A stretch of 64,000 nucleotides of DNA from Bradyrhizobium sp. 170 (GCF_023101085.1 NZ_CP064703.1:2232001-2296000), one strand, 5' to 3'; shown: positions 45,298-54,856, counted from the stretch's first letter. Numbers and translations: made by a program. Notes: generated by a model from the letters alone, not told the origin.

Positions 45298-45352
45298 CGG
45301 AGGCGGCTCCAAATATACAACCTTTAGAAATTGAGTAAGCTCCTGTAATCAC

Positions 45353-45428
45353 TGGTGGGCCCGGCAGGACTCGAACCTGCAACCAGACCGTTATGAGCGG
45401 CCGGCTCTAACCATTGAGCTACAGGCCC
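45353..45428 (-). tRNA. tRNA with CAU anticodon, probably tRNA-Ile2
   Basis: 76 nt including an encoded CCA (complement of 45353-45355). The cloverleaf closes with a 7-bp acceptor stem, a D-arm GCTC/GAGC, an anticodon stem GGCCG/CGGTC with loop CTCATAA, and a T-arm GCAGG/CCTGC. Anticodon CAU with an Ile2-like D-loop (AATGGTTA) suggests the lysidine-modified isoleucine tRNA; elongator Met cannot be fully excluded. Its 3' end faces the accessory region. Confidence 0.88.
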
Positions 45429-45597
45429 CGCCGCGAGCGGCCGCGGGTGGGGCGGCCGGCAACGGTGCTGGCATCGTTTACAGGCATGACAGCGATACGG
45501 CAATGCCGGGTTGGGACCCAAGAACAGGCTTTCATCAACCCCCGCGCTTGCCTACAACCTGTCTCGCGTCATTCGTCACGAACGCTTGAGGCCAACA

Positions 45598-46575
45598 ATG
45601 AAACTCGCTCGGATCGCCTGCGCCAGCCTCCTTCTTTTTGCGGGCGCCGCCGCGGCGCAGGATGGAGGCAAGGCCATTACCAAACCCACAATCAGCACCC
45701 AGATAAGCCTTGGGACCGCGACGCCGGGCGGCGGCTTCCCGGTCTACGGAAACGCGTTCGCGGAAATCCTGAATGCGGCTGATCCGGGGCTCTCGATCGA
45801 GCCGCGCAACACCAAGGGCTCCAGCGAAAACATCCCGCTGCTGGAATCCGACCAGCTCGACATCGCGCTGGTGGCCGGCGAGCCCTCCTACGAAGCCTTC
45901 ATGGGCATCGGGCGGGCCGCAACAAAGCTGAAAATCCTCACCGCGATGTATTCCAGTCCCGGCATGTTCGTGGTGCGCGCCGACAGTTCCTACAAGACGA
46001 TCAGGGATCTCGTCGGCCAGCCGGTTGCGTTCGGCGCCAAGGGCTCCGGCCTGCCGATCCTGTCGCGCTATATGCTCGACGGTATCGGCCTGAAGCAGGA
46101 CGAGGATTTCAAGTCGATCTATCTCGACCGCGCCGGCGACGGCCCCGCCATGGTGCAGGACGGCCGCGCCGCGGCGCTGTGGGGCGCGGGCGTCGGCTGG
46201 CCCGGTTTTGCGACGATGGCGCAGGCGCCAGGCGGCGCACGGTTCATCGCGCCCGATGCGAACGAGATCGCGCGCGTCCGCGCCAAGCACACGTTCCTCA
46301 AGCCGCTGACGGTGCCCGCCAACAGCTATCCGAACCAGCCGGCGGCGATCGATTCCGTCGGTTCATGGAGTTTTGTGCTCGCGCGCGAAAGCCTGCCCGA
46401 CGACGTCGCCTACCGGCTGGCGCGCACGCTGCATGGGGCCGAAGCTGCGCTGTGCAAGAAGCTGCCGCAGGCCTGCGAGACCACGGCCGCGAACACGGTT
46501 GCGGCCGCGCCGAATGCGGCGCTGATCCACCCCGGGGTGATGAAATATTTCCAGGAGGCGGGGGTGGTGAAATAG
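45598..46575 (+). CDS. TAXI-family TRAP transporter substrate-binding protein
   Basis: The 325-residue protein has a signal peptide (MKLARIACASLLLFAGAAAA) and the TAXI fold with SLGTATPGGGFPVYGNAF, PRNTKGSSENIPLLESDQLD and AFGAKGSGLPILSRYML. Such periplasmic proteins feed TRAP transporters, whose ligands include C4-dicarboxylates and glutamate. No TRAP membrane genes are nearby, so it may be an orphan receptor. ATG 45598 is used as start because the signal peptide begins there. It lies just downstream of the tRNA gene and convergent with the next gene. Confidence 0.85.
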   Translation: MKLARIACASLLLFAGAAAAQDGGKAITKPTISTQISLGTATPGGGFPVYGNAFAEILNAADPGLSIEPRNTKGSSENIPLLESDQLDIALVAGEPSYEAFMGIGRAATKLKILTAMYSSPGMFVVRADSSYKTIRDLVGQPVAFGAKGSGLPILSRYMLDGIGLKQDEDFKSIYLDRAGDGPAMVQDGRAAALWGAGVGWPGFATMAQAPGGARFIAPDANEIARVRAKHTFLKPLTVPANSYPNQPAAIDSVGSWSFVLARESLPDDVAYRLARTLHGAEAALCKKLPQACETTAANTVAAAPNAALIHPGVMKYFQEAGVVK

Positions 46576-46612
46576 GGCGCGTCTCTTTCCGTTCGTCGTC
46601 CCTGCGAACGCA

Positions 46613-46696
46613 GGGACCCATAACCACCGACGTTTGTTGTTGCATCGGTGGCGGCTCCAGCCTTCGCAACAATCCGGGCCTGTGGTTATGGGTCCC
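46613..46696. repeat. Dispersed-type inverted repeat in a convergent gap
   Basis: GGGACCCATAACCAC at 46613-46627 is exactly complementary to 46682-46696, with a 54-base interior that can fold further. It lies between the convergent TAXI and ABC binding-protein genes. The arm sequence resembles short intergenic repeats common in Bradyrhizobium genomes, and the hairpin can act as a bidirectional terminator. Confidence 0.7.
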
Positions 46697-46732
46697 GGAT
46701 CGCGCTTCGCTTGTCCGGGTCGACGGAGAGAT

Positions 46733-47944
46733 TTACTTCTTCGCCATCGCGCAGGCCGGATCGGGCGGGCCGAACGCTTCGTCGCCCGGGATCTTGGCGA
46801 GGATCTGATAGTAGTCCCACGGATATTTCGATTCCTCCGGCTTCTTGACCTGCACCAGCCACAGGTCATGCACCATCAGATTGTCCTCGCGCAGCTTGCC
46901 ATTGCGGGAGAAGAAATCCTCGATCGGCTTTTCGCGCATCTTCGCCGCCACTTTCAGCGGCTCGTCGGTGCCGGCTTCCTTGATCGCGTTGAGATAGCTC
47001 ATGACGGAGGAATACACGCCGGCCTGCCACATCGTCGGCATCCGGTTCATCTTGGCGAAATAGCGTTTTGACCATTCGCGGGTCTTGTCGTCCATGTCCC
47101 AGTAGAACGACGTCGTCAGCAACAGGCCTTGGGCTGCCGGCAATCCCAGCGAATGGATGTCGGTGATCAGCGCGAGCAGCGCGGCCATCTGCTGGCCGCC
47201 CTTGAGCACGCCGAACTCAGCAGCGGTCTTGATCTCGTTCATGTTGTTGGGCGGACCGGCGGCGATGCCGATGATCTTTGCTTTCGAGGCCTGCGCCTGC
47301 AGCACGAAGGACGACAGGTCCGGCGTCGCCAGCGGCGGCCGCACCGAACCCAGCACCTTGCCGCCATTGGCGGTGACGACGCTGGAAGCGTCGCGTTCGA
47401 GCGAGTGGCCGAAGGCATAGTCGTCGGTGATGAAGAACCAGCTGTCGCCGCCGCGCTTCACCACGGCCTGCGCGGTGCCTGCGGCGAGCGAACGGGTGTC
47501 GATCACCCACTGCATCGCGTAAGGCGAGCAGAATTTGCCATGGAAATCCGCGGCCAGCGTCGAATGCGTGATGAACAGTTTCTTCTTGTCATTGGCGATG
47601 TTCTGCACCGCAAGACCGACCGCCGAAACCGGAACGTCGACGATCAGGTCGACCTGGTCGACGTCGTACCAGCGCCGCGCGATGCCGCCGCCGATATCCG
47701 GCTTGAGCTGATGGTCGCCGACGATGATGGTGATCGGCTTGCCCAGCACCTTGCCGCCGAAATCGTCGATCGCCATTTGCGCTGATGTGACCGAGCCCTG
47801 GCCGGTCGGCGTCGCCGCCGGGCCGTTCATGTCGGTGAGCACGCCGATCTTGACCACATCGTCTGAAATTTGCGCGAGCGCGGCGGTCGATGCCAGCATC
47901 GCGGCAGCAAGTATTCCCAGCCTGGATAGGTTCCTGGCGAACAT
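46733..47944 (-). CDS. ABC transporter substrate-binding protein (branched-chain amino acid type)
   Basis: The 403-residue periplasmic protein has a signal peptide (FARNLSRLGILAAAMLASTA) and the Peripla_BP_6 fold with VVKIGVLTDMNGPAATPTGQ, DDFGGKVLGKPITIIVGDHQ and WFFITDDYAFGHSLERDAS. Relatives bind amino acids, amides or aromatic acids for LivHMGF-type importers; no permease or ATPase genes are adjacent. ATG 47944 is chosen over the longer frame because GGAGGAG precedes it and the signal peptide follows. Confidence 0.9.
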   Translation of the reverse strand: MFARNLSRLGILAAAMLASTAALAQISDDVVKIGVLTDMNGPAATPTGQGSVTSAQMAIDDFGGKVLGKPITIIVGDHQLKPDIGGGIARRWYDVDQVDLIVDVPVSAVGLAVQNIANDKKKLFITHSTLAADFHGKFCSPYAMQWVIDTRSLAAGTAQAVVKRGGDSWFFITDDYAFGHSLERDASSVVTANGGKVLGSVRPPLATPDLSSFVLQAQASKAKIIGIAAGPPNNMNEIKTAAEFGVLKGGQQMAALLALITDIHSLGLPAAQGLLLTTSFYWDMDDKTREWSKRYFAKMNRMPTMWQAGVYSSVMSYLNAIKEAGTDEPLKVAAKMREKPIEDFFSRNGKLREDNLMVHDLWLVQVKKPEESKYPWDYYQILAKIPGDEAFGPPDPACAMAKK

Positions 47945-48125
47945 CCTGTCTTCTCCTCCCTGGAATCGGCACGTTGGCCGTTGGTTTTCGCAGGCGGTTT
48001 GATCCGCCAATTGGTCTCATTTGCAACTATTTTGGGACGGCGTCAACGTAGCCGAATGGACGGCTGGCCTGCCAGCGGTATCCGGTTCTGTTTATTTCCG
48101 CCCCGATTCAGGGCATAGCCGGGCC

Positions 48126-49238
48126 ATGACCTCGCCCCAGCGCCTGCCGACCTCGCTGACACCGCTCGATAGGGCGCGCGATGCCCTGCTGAACGGCGTG
48201 GAACCGGTCGCGCCGGTGGAATTAATGCTTGGGGAAGCGCTGAGTTGCGTCGCCGCCGAGATGCCGCCGCTTCCTGCCTATCCGCCGCGCGACATTGCCA
48301 CTGCAGACGGCTACGCCTTTTGCGCACGCGATCTCGTCGGCGCATCCTCCTATTCGCCGCTGCCATTATCGGCGCTGCCGCTTTGGGTCGAGGCCGGCGA
48401 GGCCGTCCCGGAGGCTTGCGACTGCGTGCTCGATTCCGATTCCGTCGACGTGTCCGGCCCGATGCCGCAGGTGCTGGCGGAGGCGATTCCGGGGCAGGGC
48501 GTGCGCCGGGCCGGCAGCGATATTGCCGCGGGCAGCCTCGTCGCAGAGGCCGGGCGGCGCGTGCTGCCGCGCGATCTCCTGCTGGCACGCGCGGCCGGAT
48601 TGGCGCGGTTGAACGTCCGCCGTCCGAGGCTGCGCGTCGTCAATGTCCCCGGCGGCAGCCTGGCAGCGGATCTGATCGCGGAAAGCGCGCGGGCCGCGGG
48701 CGCCGACGCCGTGTTGTCGACCGCCGCGGGCCGCGATGCCGGATCCATTGCGGCGGCGCTCGATGATGGCGCGTGCGACCTGCTCCTGATCGTCGGTGGC
48801 TCCGGCGTCGGCCGTACCGACGCGGCGGTGACGGCTTTGGCTGCGCGCGGCGAAGTTTTCGCCCATGGCATTGCGCTGCTGCCCGGCCGTACCTCGGCCG
48901 TCGGGCGCGTCGGCAAGACGCCCGTCGTGGTGCTGCCGGGCGCACCGGATCAGGCTTTTGCGGCATGGTGGACGCTGGCGCTTCCCGTACTCGATCGCCT
49001 CTCGGACCGAGCCTTGCGAAAAGCAGTCAATTTGCCGCTGGCGCGCAAGATTGCATCTCACGTCGGCATCGCCGAGATCGTGTTGCTGGAACGGAAGCAG
49101 GATATGTGGTCCACGCTGGCGGTGGGCGAATTGTCGCTGGAGGCGATCGCCCGCGCCGAAGCCTGGCTCGTGGTATCAGGCGGCTCGGAAGGATTTGCGG
49201 CCAGCGCGCCGGTCGATGCCTATATGTTGCGGGAGTGA
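48126..49238 (+). CDS. MoeA-like molybdopterin protein, divergent
   Basis: The 370-residue protein shares the MoeA plan: TPLDRARDALLNGVEPVAPV, DIATADGYAFCARDLVGAS (like the DGYA box), PGQGVRRAGSDIAAGSLVAE and a C-terminal MoaB-like domain with LLLIVGGSGVGRTDAAVTAL and VVVLPGAPDQAFAAWWTL. Several glycines and acidic residues typical of molybdate-inserting MoeA are replaced, so it may have a changed role. It is followed one base later by a second MoeA-type gene, and the two are likely co-transcribed. Confidence 0.8.
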   Translation: MTSPQRLPTSLTPLDRARDALLNGVEPVAPVELMLGEALSCVAAEMPPLPAYPPRDIATADGYAFCARDLVGASSYSPLPLSALPLWVEAGEAVPEACDCVLDSDSVDVSGPMPQVLAEAIPGQGVRRAGSDIAAGSLVAEAGRRVLPRDLLLARAAGLARLNVRRPRLRVVNVPGGSLAADLIAESARAAGADAVLSTAAGRDAGSIAAALDDGACDLLLIVGGSGVGRTDAAVTALAARGEVFAHGIALLPGRTSAVGRVGKTPVVVLPGAPDQAFAAWWTLALPVLDRLSDRALRKAVNLPLARKIASHVGIAEIVLLERKQDMWSTLAVGELSLEAIARAEAWLVVSGGSEGFAASAPVDAYMLRE

Positions 49239-49239
49239 T

Positions 49240-51201
49240 ATGAGTTCGGGAATGACCAATACGCCTTCGGCGAAAGATCGCGACAGTAACGAACAGGATC
49301 AGTTCCTGACCATCCTGTCGCGCGAGGATGCGCTGGCGCGTTTCGAGGCCGCCTTGTTCCCGCGTGCGGTGCCGGCAGAGAAGCGCCCGCTCGCCGACGC
49401 GCTCGGCTGCGCGCTTGCCGAGGATGTCGTGGCGCCGATCGACGTGCCGCCGTTCGACCGCTCCAATGTCGATGGTTTTGCGGTGCGTTCGGCCGATCTT
49501 GCTTCCGCCGGTGAGGCTTTACCGGTGCGCGTGATGCTGAACGACGAGGTGATCGCCTGCGGTACCGCGCCGACGCGGCCGGTATTGTCGGGGACGGCCA
49601 CGCCGATCGCGACCGGCGGTCCGGTGCCGCGCGGGGCAGACGCCGTCGTGATGGTGGAGCATACGCAGCCATCCGGACCTCGCGCGATCGAAATCCGCCG
49701 CGCCGCTTCCCCAGGGCAATTCGTGTCCCATGCCGGTTCCGATATCGCCCGTGGCGAGGCGCTGCTGCGCGCCGGCACCATCATCGGCTCGCGCGAGATC
49801 GGCATGCTGGCGGCCTGCGGCATCGCGGACGTCACCGTCGCGCGGCCTCCGCGCGTCGCCGTCATCTCCACCGGCGACGAACTCATGCAGCCCGGCCCGC
49901 CGTTGCGCCCGGCCGCGATCTACGACACCAACGGCGCCATCGTCACCGCGGCGATCTCCGAGAACGGCGGCGAGGCGGTGTTTCTGGGCGCGATTCCCGA
50001 CGACGAGGAAGCACTCGAATCTGCCATGCGCCGGGCGCTCGAGACCAGCGACATGCTGGTGCTGTCGGGCGGTACGTCGAAGGGCGCGGGCGATGTGTCC
50101 CACCGCATCATCGGCCGGCTCGGCAAGCCCGGCATCATCGCGCATGGCGTTGCGCTGAAGCCCGGCAAGCCGCTGTGCCTTGCGGTATGCGACGGCAAGC
50201 CCGTGATCATCCTGCCGGGATTTCCGACCTCGGCCATGTTCACCTTCCACGACATGATCGTGCCGGTGCTGCGGCGGATGGCGGGCCTGCCGCCGCGTTC
50301 GGACGCCAAGGTCAATGCACGCGTACCGGTGCGGATCGCGTCCGAACTCGGCCGCACCGAATTCGTCATGGTGTCGCTGGTCGAAGGGGCGGACGGATTG
50401 ATCGCGTACCCGACAGGCAAGGGCTCCGGCGCCATCACATCATTCGCGCAGGCCGACGGCTTTCTGCGCATCGATGCGCTGGCCGATCAGATGCCGGCCG
50501 GCAGCGAGGCCGAGGTGACGCTGTTCACGCCGCATGTGCGGGTGCCGGATCTCGTCATCGTCGGCAGCCATTGCACCGGGCTCGATCTCGTCACCGCGCC
50601 GCTGGCGCATGCCGGGCTCGTCGTGCGCTCGATCGCCGTCGGCAGTCTCGGGGGGCTCTCCGCCGCCAAGCGCGGCGAGTGCGATTTTGCGCCGATTCAT
50701 CTGTTCGACGAGAAGACCGAGACCTACAACACGCCCTATCTCAGCGAGGGGCTCGAACTGGTGCCGGGCTGGCGTCGCATGCAGGGCATTGTCTTCCGCA
50801 AGGGCGATCGGCGCTTCGAAGGTCTGAATGCCGAAGACGCGGTCCGCGCGGCGCTGGCCGATCCGGCCTGCATCATGGTCAACCGCAACCAGGGGGCGGG
50901 CACGCGGATCCTGATCGACCGGCTGCTCGGCGGTGCGCGTCCGGACGGCTACTGGAATCAGCCGCGCTCGCACAATGCGGTGGCGGCTGCGGTCGCGCAG
51001 CACCGCGCCGATTGGGGCATGACCATTGCGCCGGTCGCGCATGCGTCAAACCTGGGTTTCATTCCCTTCGCCGAAGAGCATTATGATTTCGCTCTGGTAA
51101 AGGCGCGCAAGCAACGACCGGCCGTGCAGGCCTTCCTCGATGCGCTGGCATCGGAAGAGGGACGCGCGGCGCTGGAGCAGGCGGGATTTCGGCCGGCCTG
51201 A
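49240..51201 (+). CDS. MoeA fused to a periplasmic-binding-like (PBP) domain
   Basis: The 653-residue protein has a complete MoeA module in residues 25-420: FDRSNVDGFAVRSADLASAG, PVPRGADAVVMVEHTQ, SHAGSDIARGEALLRAGTII, and AVISTGDELMQPGPPL, then SGGTSKGAGDVSHRI and ILPGFPTSAMFTFHDM. The C-terminal 210 residues form a PBP-like domain (LVIVGSHCTGLDLVTAPLAH, ACIMVNRNQGAGTRILIDRL), the type that binds small anions or cofactors in molybdate-linked regulators. The tandem is known in molybdopterin proteins annotated as MoeA/LysR-substrate-binding fusions. Start ATG 49240 overlaps the previous stop region. Confidence 0.85.
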   Translation: MSSGMTNTPSAKDRDSNEQDQFLTILSREDALARFEAALFPRAVPAEKRPLADALGCALAEDVVAPIDVPPFDRSNVDGFAVRSADLASAGEALPVRVMLNDEVIACGTAPTRPVLSGTATPIATGGPVPRGADAVVMVEHTQPSGPRAIEIRRAASPGQFVSHAGSDIARGEALLRAGTIIGSREIGMLAACGIADVTVARPPRVAVISTGDELMQPGPPLRPAAIYDTNGAIVTAAISENGGEAVFLGAIPDDEEALESAMRRALETSDMLVLSGGTSKGAGDVSHRIIGRLGKPGIIAHGVALKPGKPLCLAVCDGKPVIILPGFPTSAMFTFHDMIVPVLRRMAGLPPRSDAKVNARVPVRIASELGRTEFVMVSLVEGADGLIAYPTGKGSGAITSFAQADGFLRIDALADQMPAGSEAEVTLFTPHVRVPDLVIVGSHCTGLDLVTAPLAHAGLVVRSIAVGSLGGLSAAKRGECDFAPIHLFDEKTETYNTPYLSEGLELVPGWRRMQGIVFRKGDRRFEGLNAEDAVRAALADPACIMVNRNQGAGTRILIDRLLGGARPDGYWNQPRSHNAVAAAVAQHRADWGMTIAPVAHASNLGFIPFAEEHYDFALVKARKQRPAVQAFLDALASEEGRAALEQAGFRPA

Positions 51202-51252
51202 CGCGCGACATGTAACAAGCCGTCAACAGAAACGGCTCGGGCAGGGACGGGA

Positions 51253-52383
51253 ATGGCAAGATCGCTATCGATTGCGATCATCGGCGCCGGCATGGGTGGG
51301 CTCGCGACCGCCGCGGCGCTGCGGCGGGTCGGCATCGACGTCACCGTCTACGAACAGGCCACGCAATTCGCGCGGATCGGCGCCGGCATCCAGATCGGCT
51401 GCAACGCCATGAAGGTACTGCGTGGACTGGGGCTGGAGGCAAGGCTGCGCGCGCAATCGTTCTATCCGCGCTCCTGGAATAATCGCGACTGGCGCACCGG
51501 CGAAGTCAAGTTCGACATGATCTTCGGCGAGAGCGCCGAACAGAAGTTTGGCGCGCCCTATCTGCTGGCGCATCGCGGCGATCTTCATGCGGCGCTCGCC
51601 AGCGCCGTTCCAGATGAATGCGTCAGGCTCAACCACAAACTGGTCGGGCTGGAGGAAAGCGGCGAGGGCGTCCGGCTCGCCTTTGCCAATGGCGCAACTG
51701 CAACAGCCGATGCCGTGGTTGGTGCCGACGGGATCCATTCCCTCGTGAGAGACATTCTGTTCGGCGCTTCGCCGGTCACCTTTACCGGACGGATCGCCTA
51801 TCGCACCACCTATCCGGCCGCGCTGCTCGGCGGTGAGAAGATCGACGACTGCACCAAATGGTGGGGCGAGGACCGTCACATCGTCATCTATTACGTCAAG
51901 CCGGACCGCAGCGAAATCTACCTCGTCACCAGCCAGCCGGAGCCGGACTTTCGGATCGAGTCCTGGTCGGCGAAGGGCGACGTCAGGGATTTGCGCAAGG
52001 CGTTCGCCGGCTTCGACCGACAGGTCGAGCAGGTGCTGGCCGCGTGCCCCGACGTGCACAAATGGGCGATCGTCGACCGCAACTCGCTGGAGCGATGGGG
52101 GAATCGCAACGTGACGCTGCTTGGAGATGCCTGTCACCCGATGACGCCCTATATGGCGCAGGGCGCGGCGATGGCGATCGAGGACGCGGCCGTATTGTCC
52201 CGCTGCCTTGACGGCGTCGAACGTGACGGTGTTGCGAACGCGTTTCGCCGTTTCGAGGCGACGCGCAAGGCGCGGACGGCGCGCATCCAGCAGACCTCGC
52301 GCGCCAACACCTGGCTCAGCGGGAGAACCGATACTGATTGGGTCTACGGCTACGACGCCTGGACCGTGCCGCTCGCGGCGTAA
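51253..52383 (+). CDS. FAD-dependent monooxygenase (NicC/salicylate-hydroxylase type)
   Basis: The 376-residue flavoprotein hydroxylase has the FAD dinucleotide-binding GAGMGGLATAAALRRVG near the start, the DG motif VVGADGIHSLVRDILF and the GD motif NVTLLGDACHPMTPYMAQGA. Family members hydroxylate aromatic acids such as 6-hydroxynicotinate or salicylate using NAD(P)H. It follows the MoeA fusion by 51 bases but shares no obvious function with it. No catabolic operon is around it to narrow the substrate. Confidence 0.88.
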   Translation: MARSLSIAIIGAGMGGLATAAALRRVGIDVTVYEQATQFARIGAGIQIGCNAMKVLRGLGLEARLRAQSFYPRSWNNRDWRTGEVKFDMIFGESAEQKFGAPYLLAHRGDLHAALASAVPDECVRLNHKLVGLEESGEGVRLAFANGATATADAVVGADGIHSLVRDILFGASPVTFTGRIAYRTTYPAALLGGEKIDDCTKWWGEDRHIVIYYVKPDRSEIYLVTSQPEPDFRIESWSAKGDVRDLRKAFAGFDRQVEQVLAACPDVHKWAIVDRNSLERWGNRNVTLLGDACHPMTPYMAQGAAMAIEDAAVLSRCLDGVERDGVANAFRRFEATRKARTARIQQTSRANTWLSGRTDTDWVYGYDAWTVPLAA

Positions 52384-52390
52384 GTTGCTC

Positions 52391-53131
52391 TTAACCCTGA
52401 ATGCGCAACAGCTCGCCGATGATCCGTGGCTTCATCCAGCCGACGTTGTCCACGATCTCCCTGCGCAGATCGTCCTGCTCTGTCTCGAACTGCTCACGGG
52501 TCATGCCCTGGATGATTCCTTGGCCGCCCGTCGCTGTAACTCCGAATGCTTCCAGCGCAAGGTCATAGCGCTGCTTCCAATCGATCACGCGCTTGGTCAT
52601 GACTTCCGTAACCGCCGGCACGGTGCCGGGATGGCCTGCCAGATCACAGGCCTCCTTGGTACGTACATCCGCTGCCAGCATGAGTACGTTCCAGTCATCG
52701 TATCCGATGAGCTTCAGCTGGGCATACAAAAACGCACCATGTTCGCCGTCCCAGATCGTGTGGTCGATGACCAGAAAAGGCACGGCACGGCAATAGCCAT
52801 GGCGCATTGTCATTTCACGGTTGAAGGCCTCGGTGCGCTCATCCAGCCGCTTCTTGGCGGCGGCGAAAAGAGCAATATAGTCTTCCGCTGTCGGCAGGAT
52901 GTTGCGCGCATCATCCGGGGCAAAGCCAACTTCCTGCAGAAATTTTCCGATCTTTGGATCGTCCCAGAGTTCCTTGGGGAAAACGCGTGTCACACCATCT
53001 GCGTCCGGTGTCGGACGCATGATCTCTTTGAACTCGGTAAAGCTTTGCGGCTGCCTGCGTCCGAATATTGCCACGGTGCCTCGCGATAAATCCGTCACGG
53101 CAACCCTACGGGCAGACATGTTAAATTGCAT
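52391..53131 (-). CDS. Unidentified protein of about 246 residues
   Basis: The protein contains RRVAVTDLSRGTVAIFGRRQ, FLQEVGFAPDDARNILPTAE and a stretch with GEHGAFLYAQLKLIGYDDWN and MLAADVRTKEACDLAGHPGT; the composition is that of a soluble, globular protein. I do not recognise the family. Start ATG 53131 is used; ATG 53119 (MSARR) is an alternative and the frame stays open to 53239. It is convergent with the monooxygenase gene, seven bases apart. Confidence 0.6.
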   Translation of the reverse strand: MQFNMSARRVAVTDLSRGTVAIFGRRQPQSFTEFKEIMRPTPDADGVTRVFPKELWDDPKIGKFLQEVGFAPDDARNILPTAEDYIALFAAAKKRLDERTEAFNREMTMRHGYCRAVPFLVIDHTIWDGEHGAFLYAQLKLIGYDDWNVLMLAADVRTKEACDLAGHPGTVPAVTEVMTKRVIDWKQRYDLALEAFGVTATGGQGIIQGMTREQFETEQDDLRREIVDNVGWMKPRIIGELLRIQG

Positions 53132-53207
53132 TAATCTGAAGCTGAAATCATGATCGAATTCTTCAATCTCCGGGTAGTTAAGACGATTGCTTGCTGAGTC
53201 TATCCCG

Positions 53208-53255
53208 CCGTCGTCCCCGCCTAGTGCGCAATTGCGCACTAGGCGGGGACGACGG
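53208..53255. repeat. Perfect 48-bp palindrome
   Basis: Bases 53208-53231 are exactly complementary to 53232-53255, with no loop. The centre is GCGCAATTGCGC and the outer arms read CCGTCGTCCCCGCC. It lies 12 bases after the mobA stop and upstream of the minus-strand gene at 52391-53131. The outer part resembles the gtcgtccccgc-type intergenic repeats of Bradyrhizobium. It can act as a terminator for mobA. Confidence 0.85.
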
Positions 53256-53266
53256 AGAGAGTTGAG

Positions 53267-53884
53267 TCAATCTCCGTCCAGCGCCGCCAGCCGTTCGGCC
53301 TCGGCAATATCGTCCATGGTGTTGGCGTTGAAGAACGGATCGAGCGGCGTAATCGGCCATGTCACGGTCGCCAGTTTGTAGCGGGCAGTCCAGCGGTCGA
53401 TCTTCCTGATGTCTTCGACCACAAGCGCATGGCGAAGTTCTTCGCGCAAGCGCACGCTCCATAGCCCGATCACCGGATGCGATTGCCCGTCGGAGGCGGC
53501 AACCGCAAGCTCGGCCTCCTCTGCTTCCAGCGCGCCGTATAGCCGCGACACCAGGTCGCGCGGCAGGAATGGGCAATCGGCTGCGGCGCTGAGAACAAGC
53601 TTTACATCTGGCCGGTTGGCCGCAGCCCAGTCCAACGCTGCCAGAATGCCGGCGAGTGGTCCCGGAAAATCCGCGACGCCATCAGGGATCACCGGCAGCC
53701 CAAACGCGGCAAAGCGCGCGGGGTCGCCATTGGCGTTCAGGATGAGACCGTCGCATTGCGGCTTCAGCCGCGCGATCACGCGGTCGAGAATGGTGCGGCC
53801 GGCGATGGTGCGCATCGGCTTGTCGCCGCCGCCCATCCGTCGCGCCAGCCCGCCGGCGAGCAGCACGCCGGGAATGTCAGTCAT
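53267..53884 (-). CDS. mobA: MobA, molybdenum cofactor guanylyltransferase
   Basis: The 205-residue enzyme attaches GMP to Mo-molybdopterin to make the guanine dinucleotide cofactor used by DMSO-reductase-family enzymes such as formate dehydrogenase. The signature [18 protein letters not shown] is complete, followed by [20 protein letters not shown] and [13 protein letters not shown]. Start ATG 53884 overlaps the fdhD stop by eight bases; both are read on the minus strand. The last residues lie next to the 48-bp palindrome. Confidence 0.93.
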   Translation of the reverse strand: MTDIPGVLLAGGLARRMGGGDKPMRTIAGRTILDRVIARLKPQCDGLILNANGDPARFAAFGLPVIPDGVADFPGPLAGILAALDWAAANRPDVKLVLSAAADCPFLPRDLVSRLYGALEAEEAELAVAASDGQSHPVIGLWSVRLREELRHALVVEDIRKIDRWTARYKLATVTWPITPLDPFFNANTMDDIAEAERLAALDGD

Positions 53885-54764
53885 CGCTTTCGCCCTTGCG
53901 CTTGTGCCGGGCGGATTCTTCCGCGACATAATCGAGGTTCTGGTCGAACACGATCCGCTCCTGTCCCGACAGCGCGATGAAGCGTTTTCCCCGCGTGCGG
54001 CCGACCAGCGTCAGTCCGACCTGCCGCGCCAGTTCGACGCCCCACGCAGTAAAGCCCGAGCGTGAGACGAGAATGGGAATTCCCATCCGCACCGTCTTGA
54101 TCACCATCTCCGAGGTAAGGCGGCCGGTGGTGTAGAGGATTTTGTCGGCGGGATCGACGCCGTGGCGATAGATCCAGCCCGCGATCTTGTCGACGGCGTT
54201 GTGGCGACCGACGTCCTCGGTGTAGCACACCGGCGTGCCTTCCTTGCACAGCACGCAGCCATGGATCGCGCCGGCTTCCATATAGAGCGAGGGCATGGTG
54301 TTGATTGCATGCGTCATCTGGTAGAGCCAGGACGTGCGCAATTCCGCCTTCGGCAGCGCCACGCTTTCGACCGCTTCGAGCAGATCGCCAAATGCTGTGC
54401 CCTGCGCGCAGCCTGAAGTTTGCGTGCGCTTCTTCAGTTTTGCTTCAAAGTTGGTGTGGTGCTCGGTGCGCACCACCACCACCTGAAGGTCGTCGTCATA
54501 TTCGACCTCGGTGACGACGTCGTCGTACTTCAGCATGTTCTGGTTCAGGAGGTAGCCGAGCGCCAGATATTCCGGATAGTCGCCGATCGTCATCATGGTG
54601 ACGATCTCCTGCGCGTTCAAATAGAGCGTCAGCGGCCGCTCCACCGGCACCCGGATCTCTACGGCGGCGCCGGCCTGGTCGGTCCCGGCAACACGCTCGG
54701 TCAGCCGCGGATCCTCAGGATTCGGCACGATCAGGGGGGCGGGGGCTTTTTCGATTTTCATCAT
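53877..54764 (-). CDS. fdhD: FdhD, sulfur carrier for formate dehydrogenase
   Basis: The 295-residue protein delivers sulfur from a cysteine desulfurase to the Mo-bis-MGD cofactor of formate dehydrogenase. It has the family landmarks [61 protein letters not shown] and [11 protein letters not shown]. The loop that in E. coli has two cysteines reads [10 protein letters not shown] here, with only one Cys. The gene overlaps mobA by eight bases and is divergent from mobB. The open space 54765-54856 is the likely shared promoter region. Confidence 0.93.
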   Translation of the reverse strand: MMKIEKAPAPLIVPNPEDPRLTERVAGTDQAGAAVEIRVPVERPLTLYLNAQEIVTMMTIGDYPEYLALGYLLNQNMLKYDDVVTEVEYDDDLQVVVVRTEHHTNFEAKLKKRTQTSGCAQGTAFGDLLEAVESVALPKAELRTSWLYQMTHAINTMPSLYMEAGAIHGCVLCKEGTPVCYTEDVGRHNAVDKIAGWIYRHGVDPADKILYTTGRLTSEMVIKTVRMGIPILVSRSGFTAWGVELARQVGLTLVGRTRGKRFIALSGQERIVFDQNLDYVAEESARHKRKGESDD

Positions 54765-54856
54765 ATCCGCAGGTTAGCATGACAATGGCTGTCAGCCGAT
54801 ATAAAGCACCTTTGGAGAATGCCTAGCCCGGTCCGGCCAGGACAGCGGAGAATGCG

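Noticed and set aside
1..45352. An integrase or recombinase for the element
   Set aside because: No tyrosine or serine recombinase is visible in any frame of the accessory region; it must lie outside the window if the element is complete.
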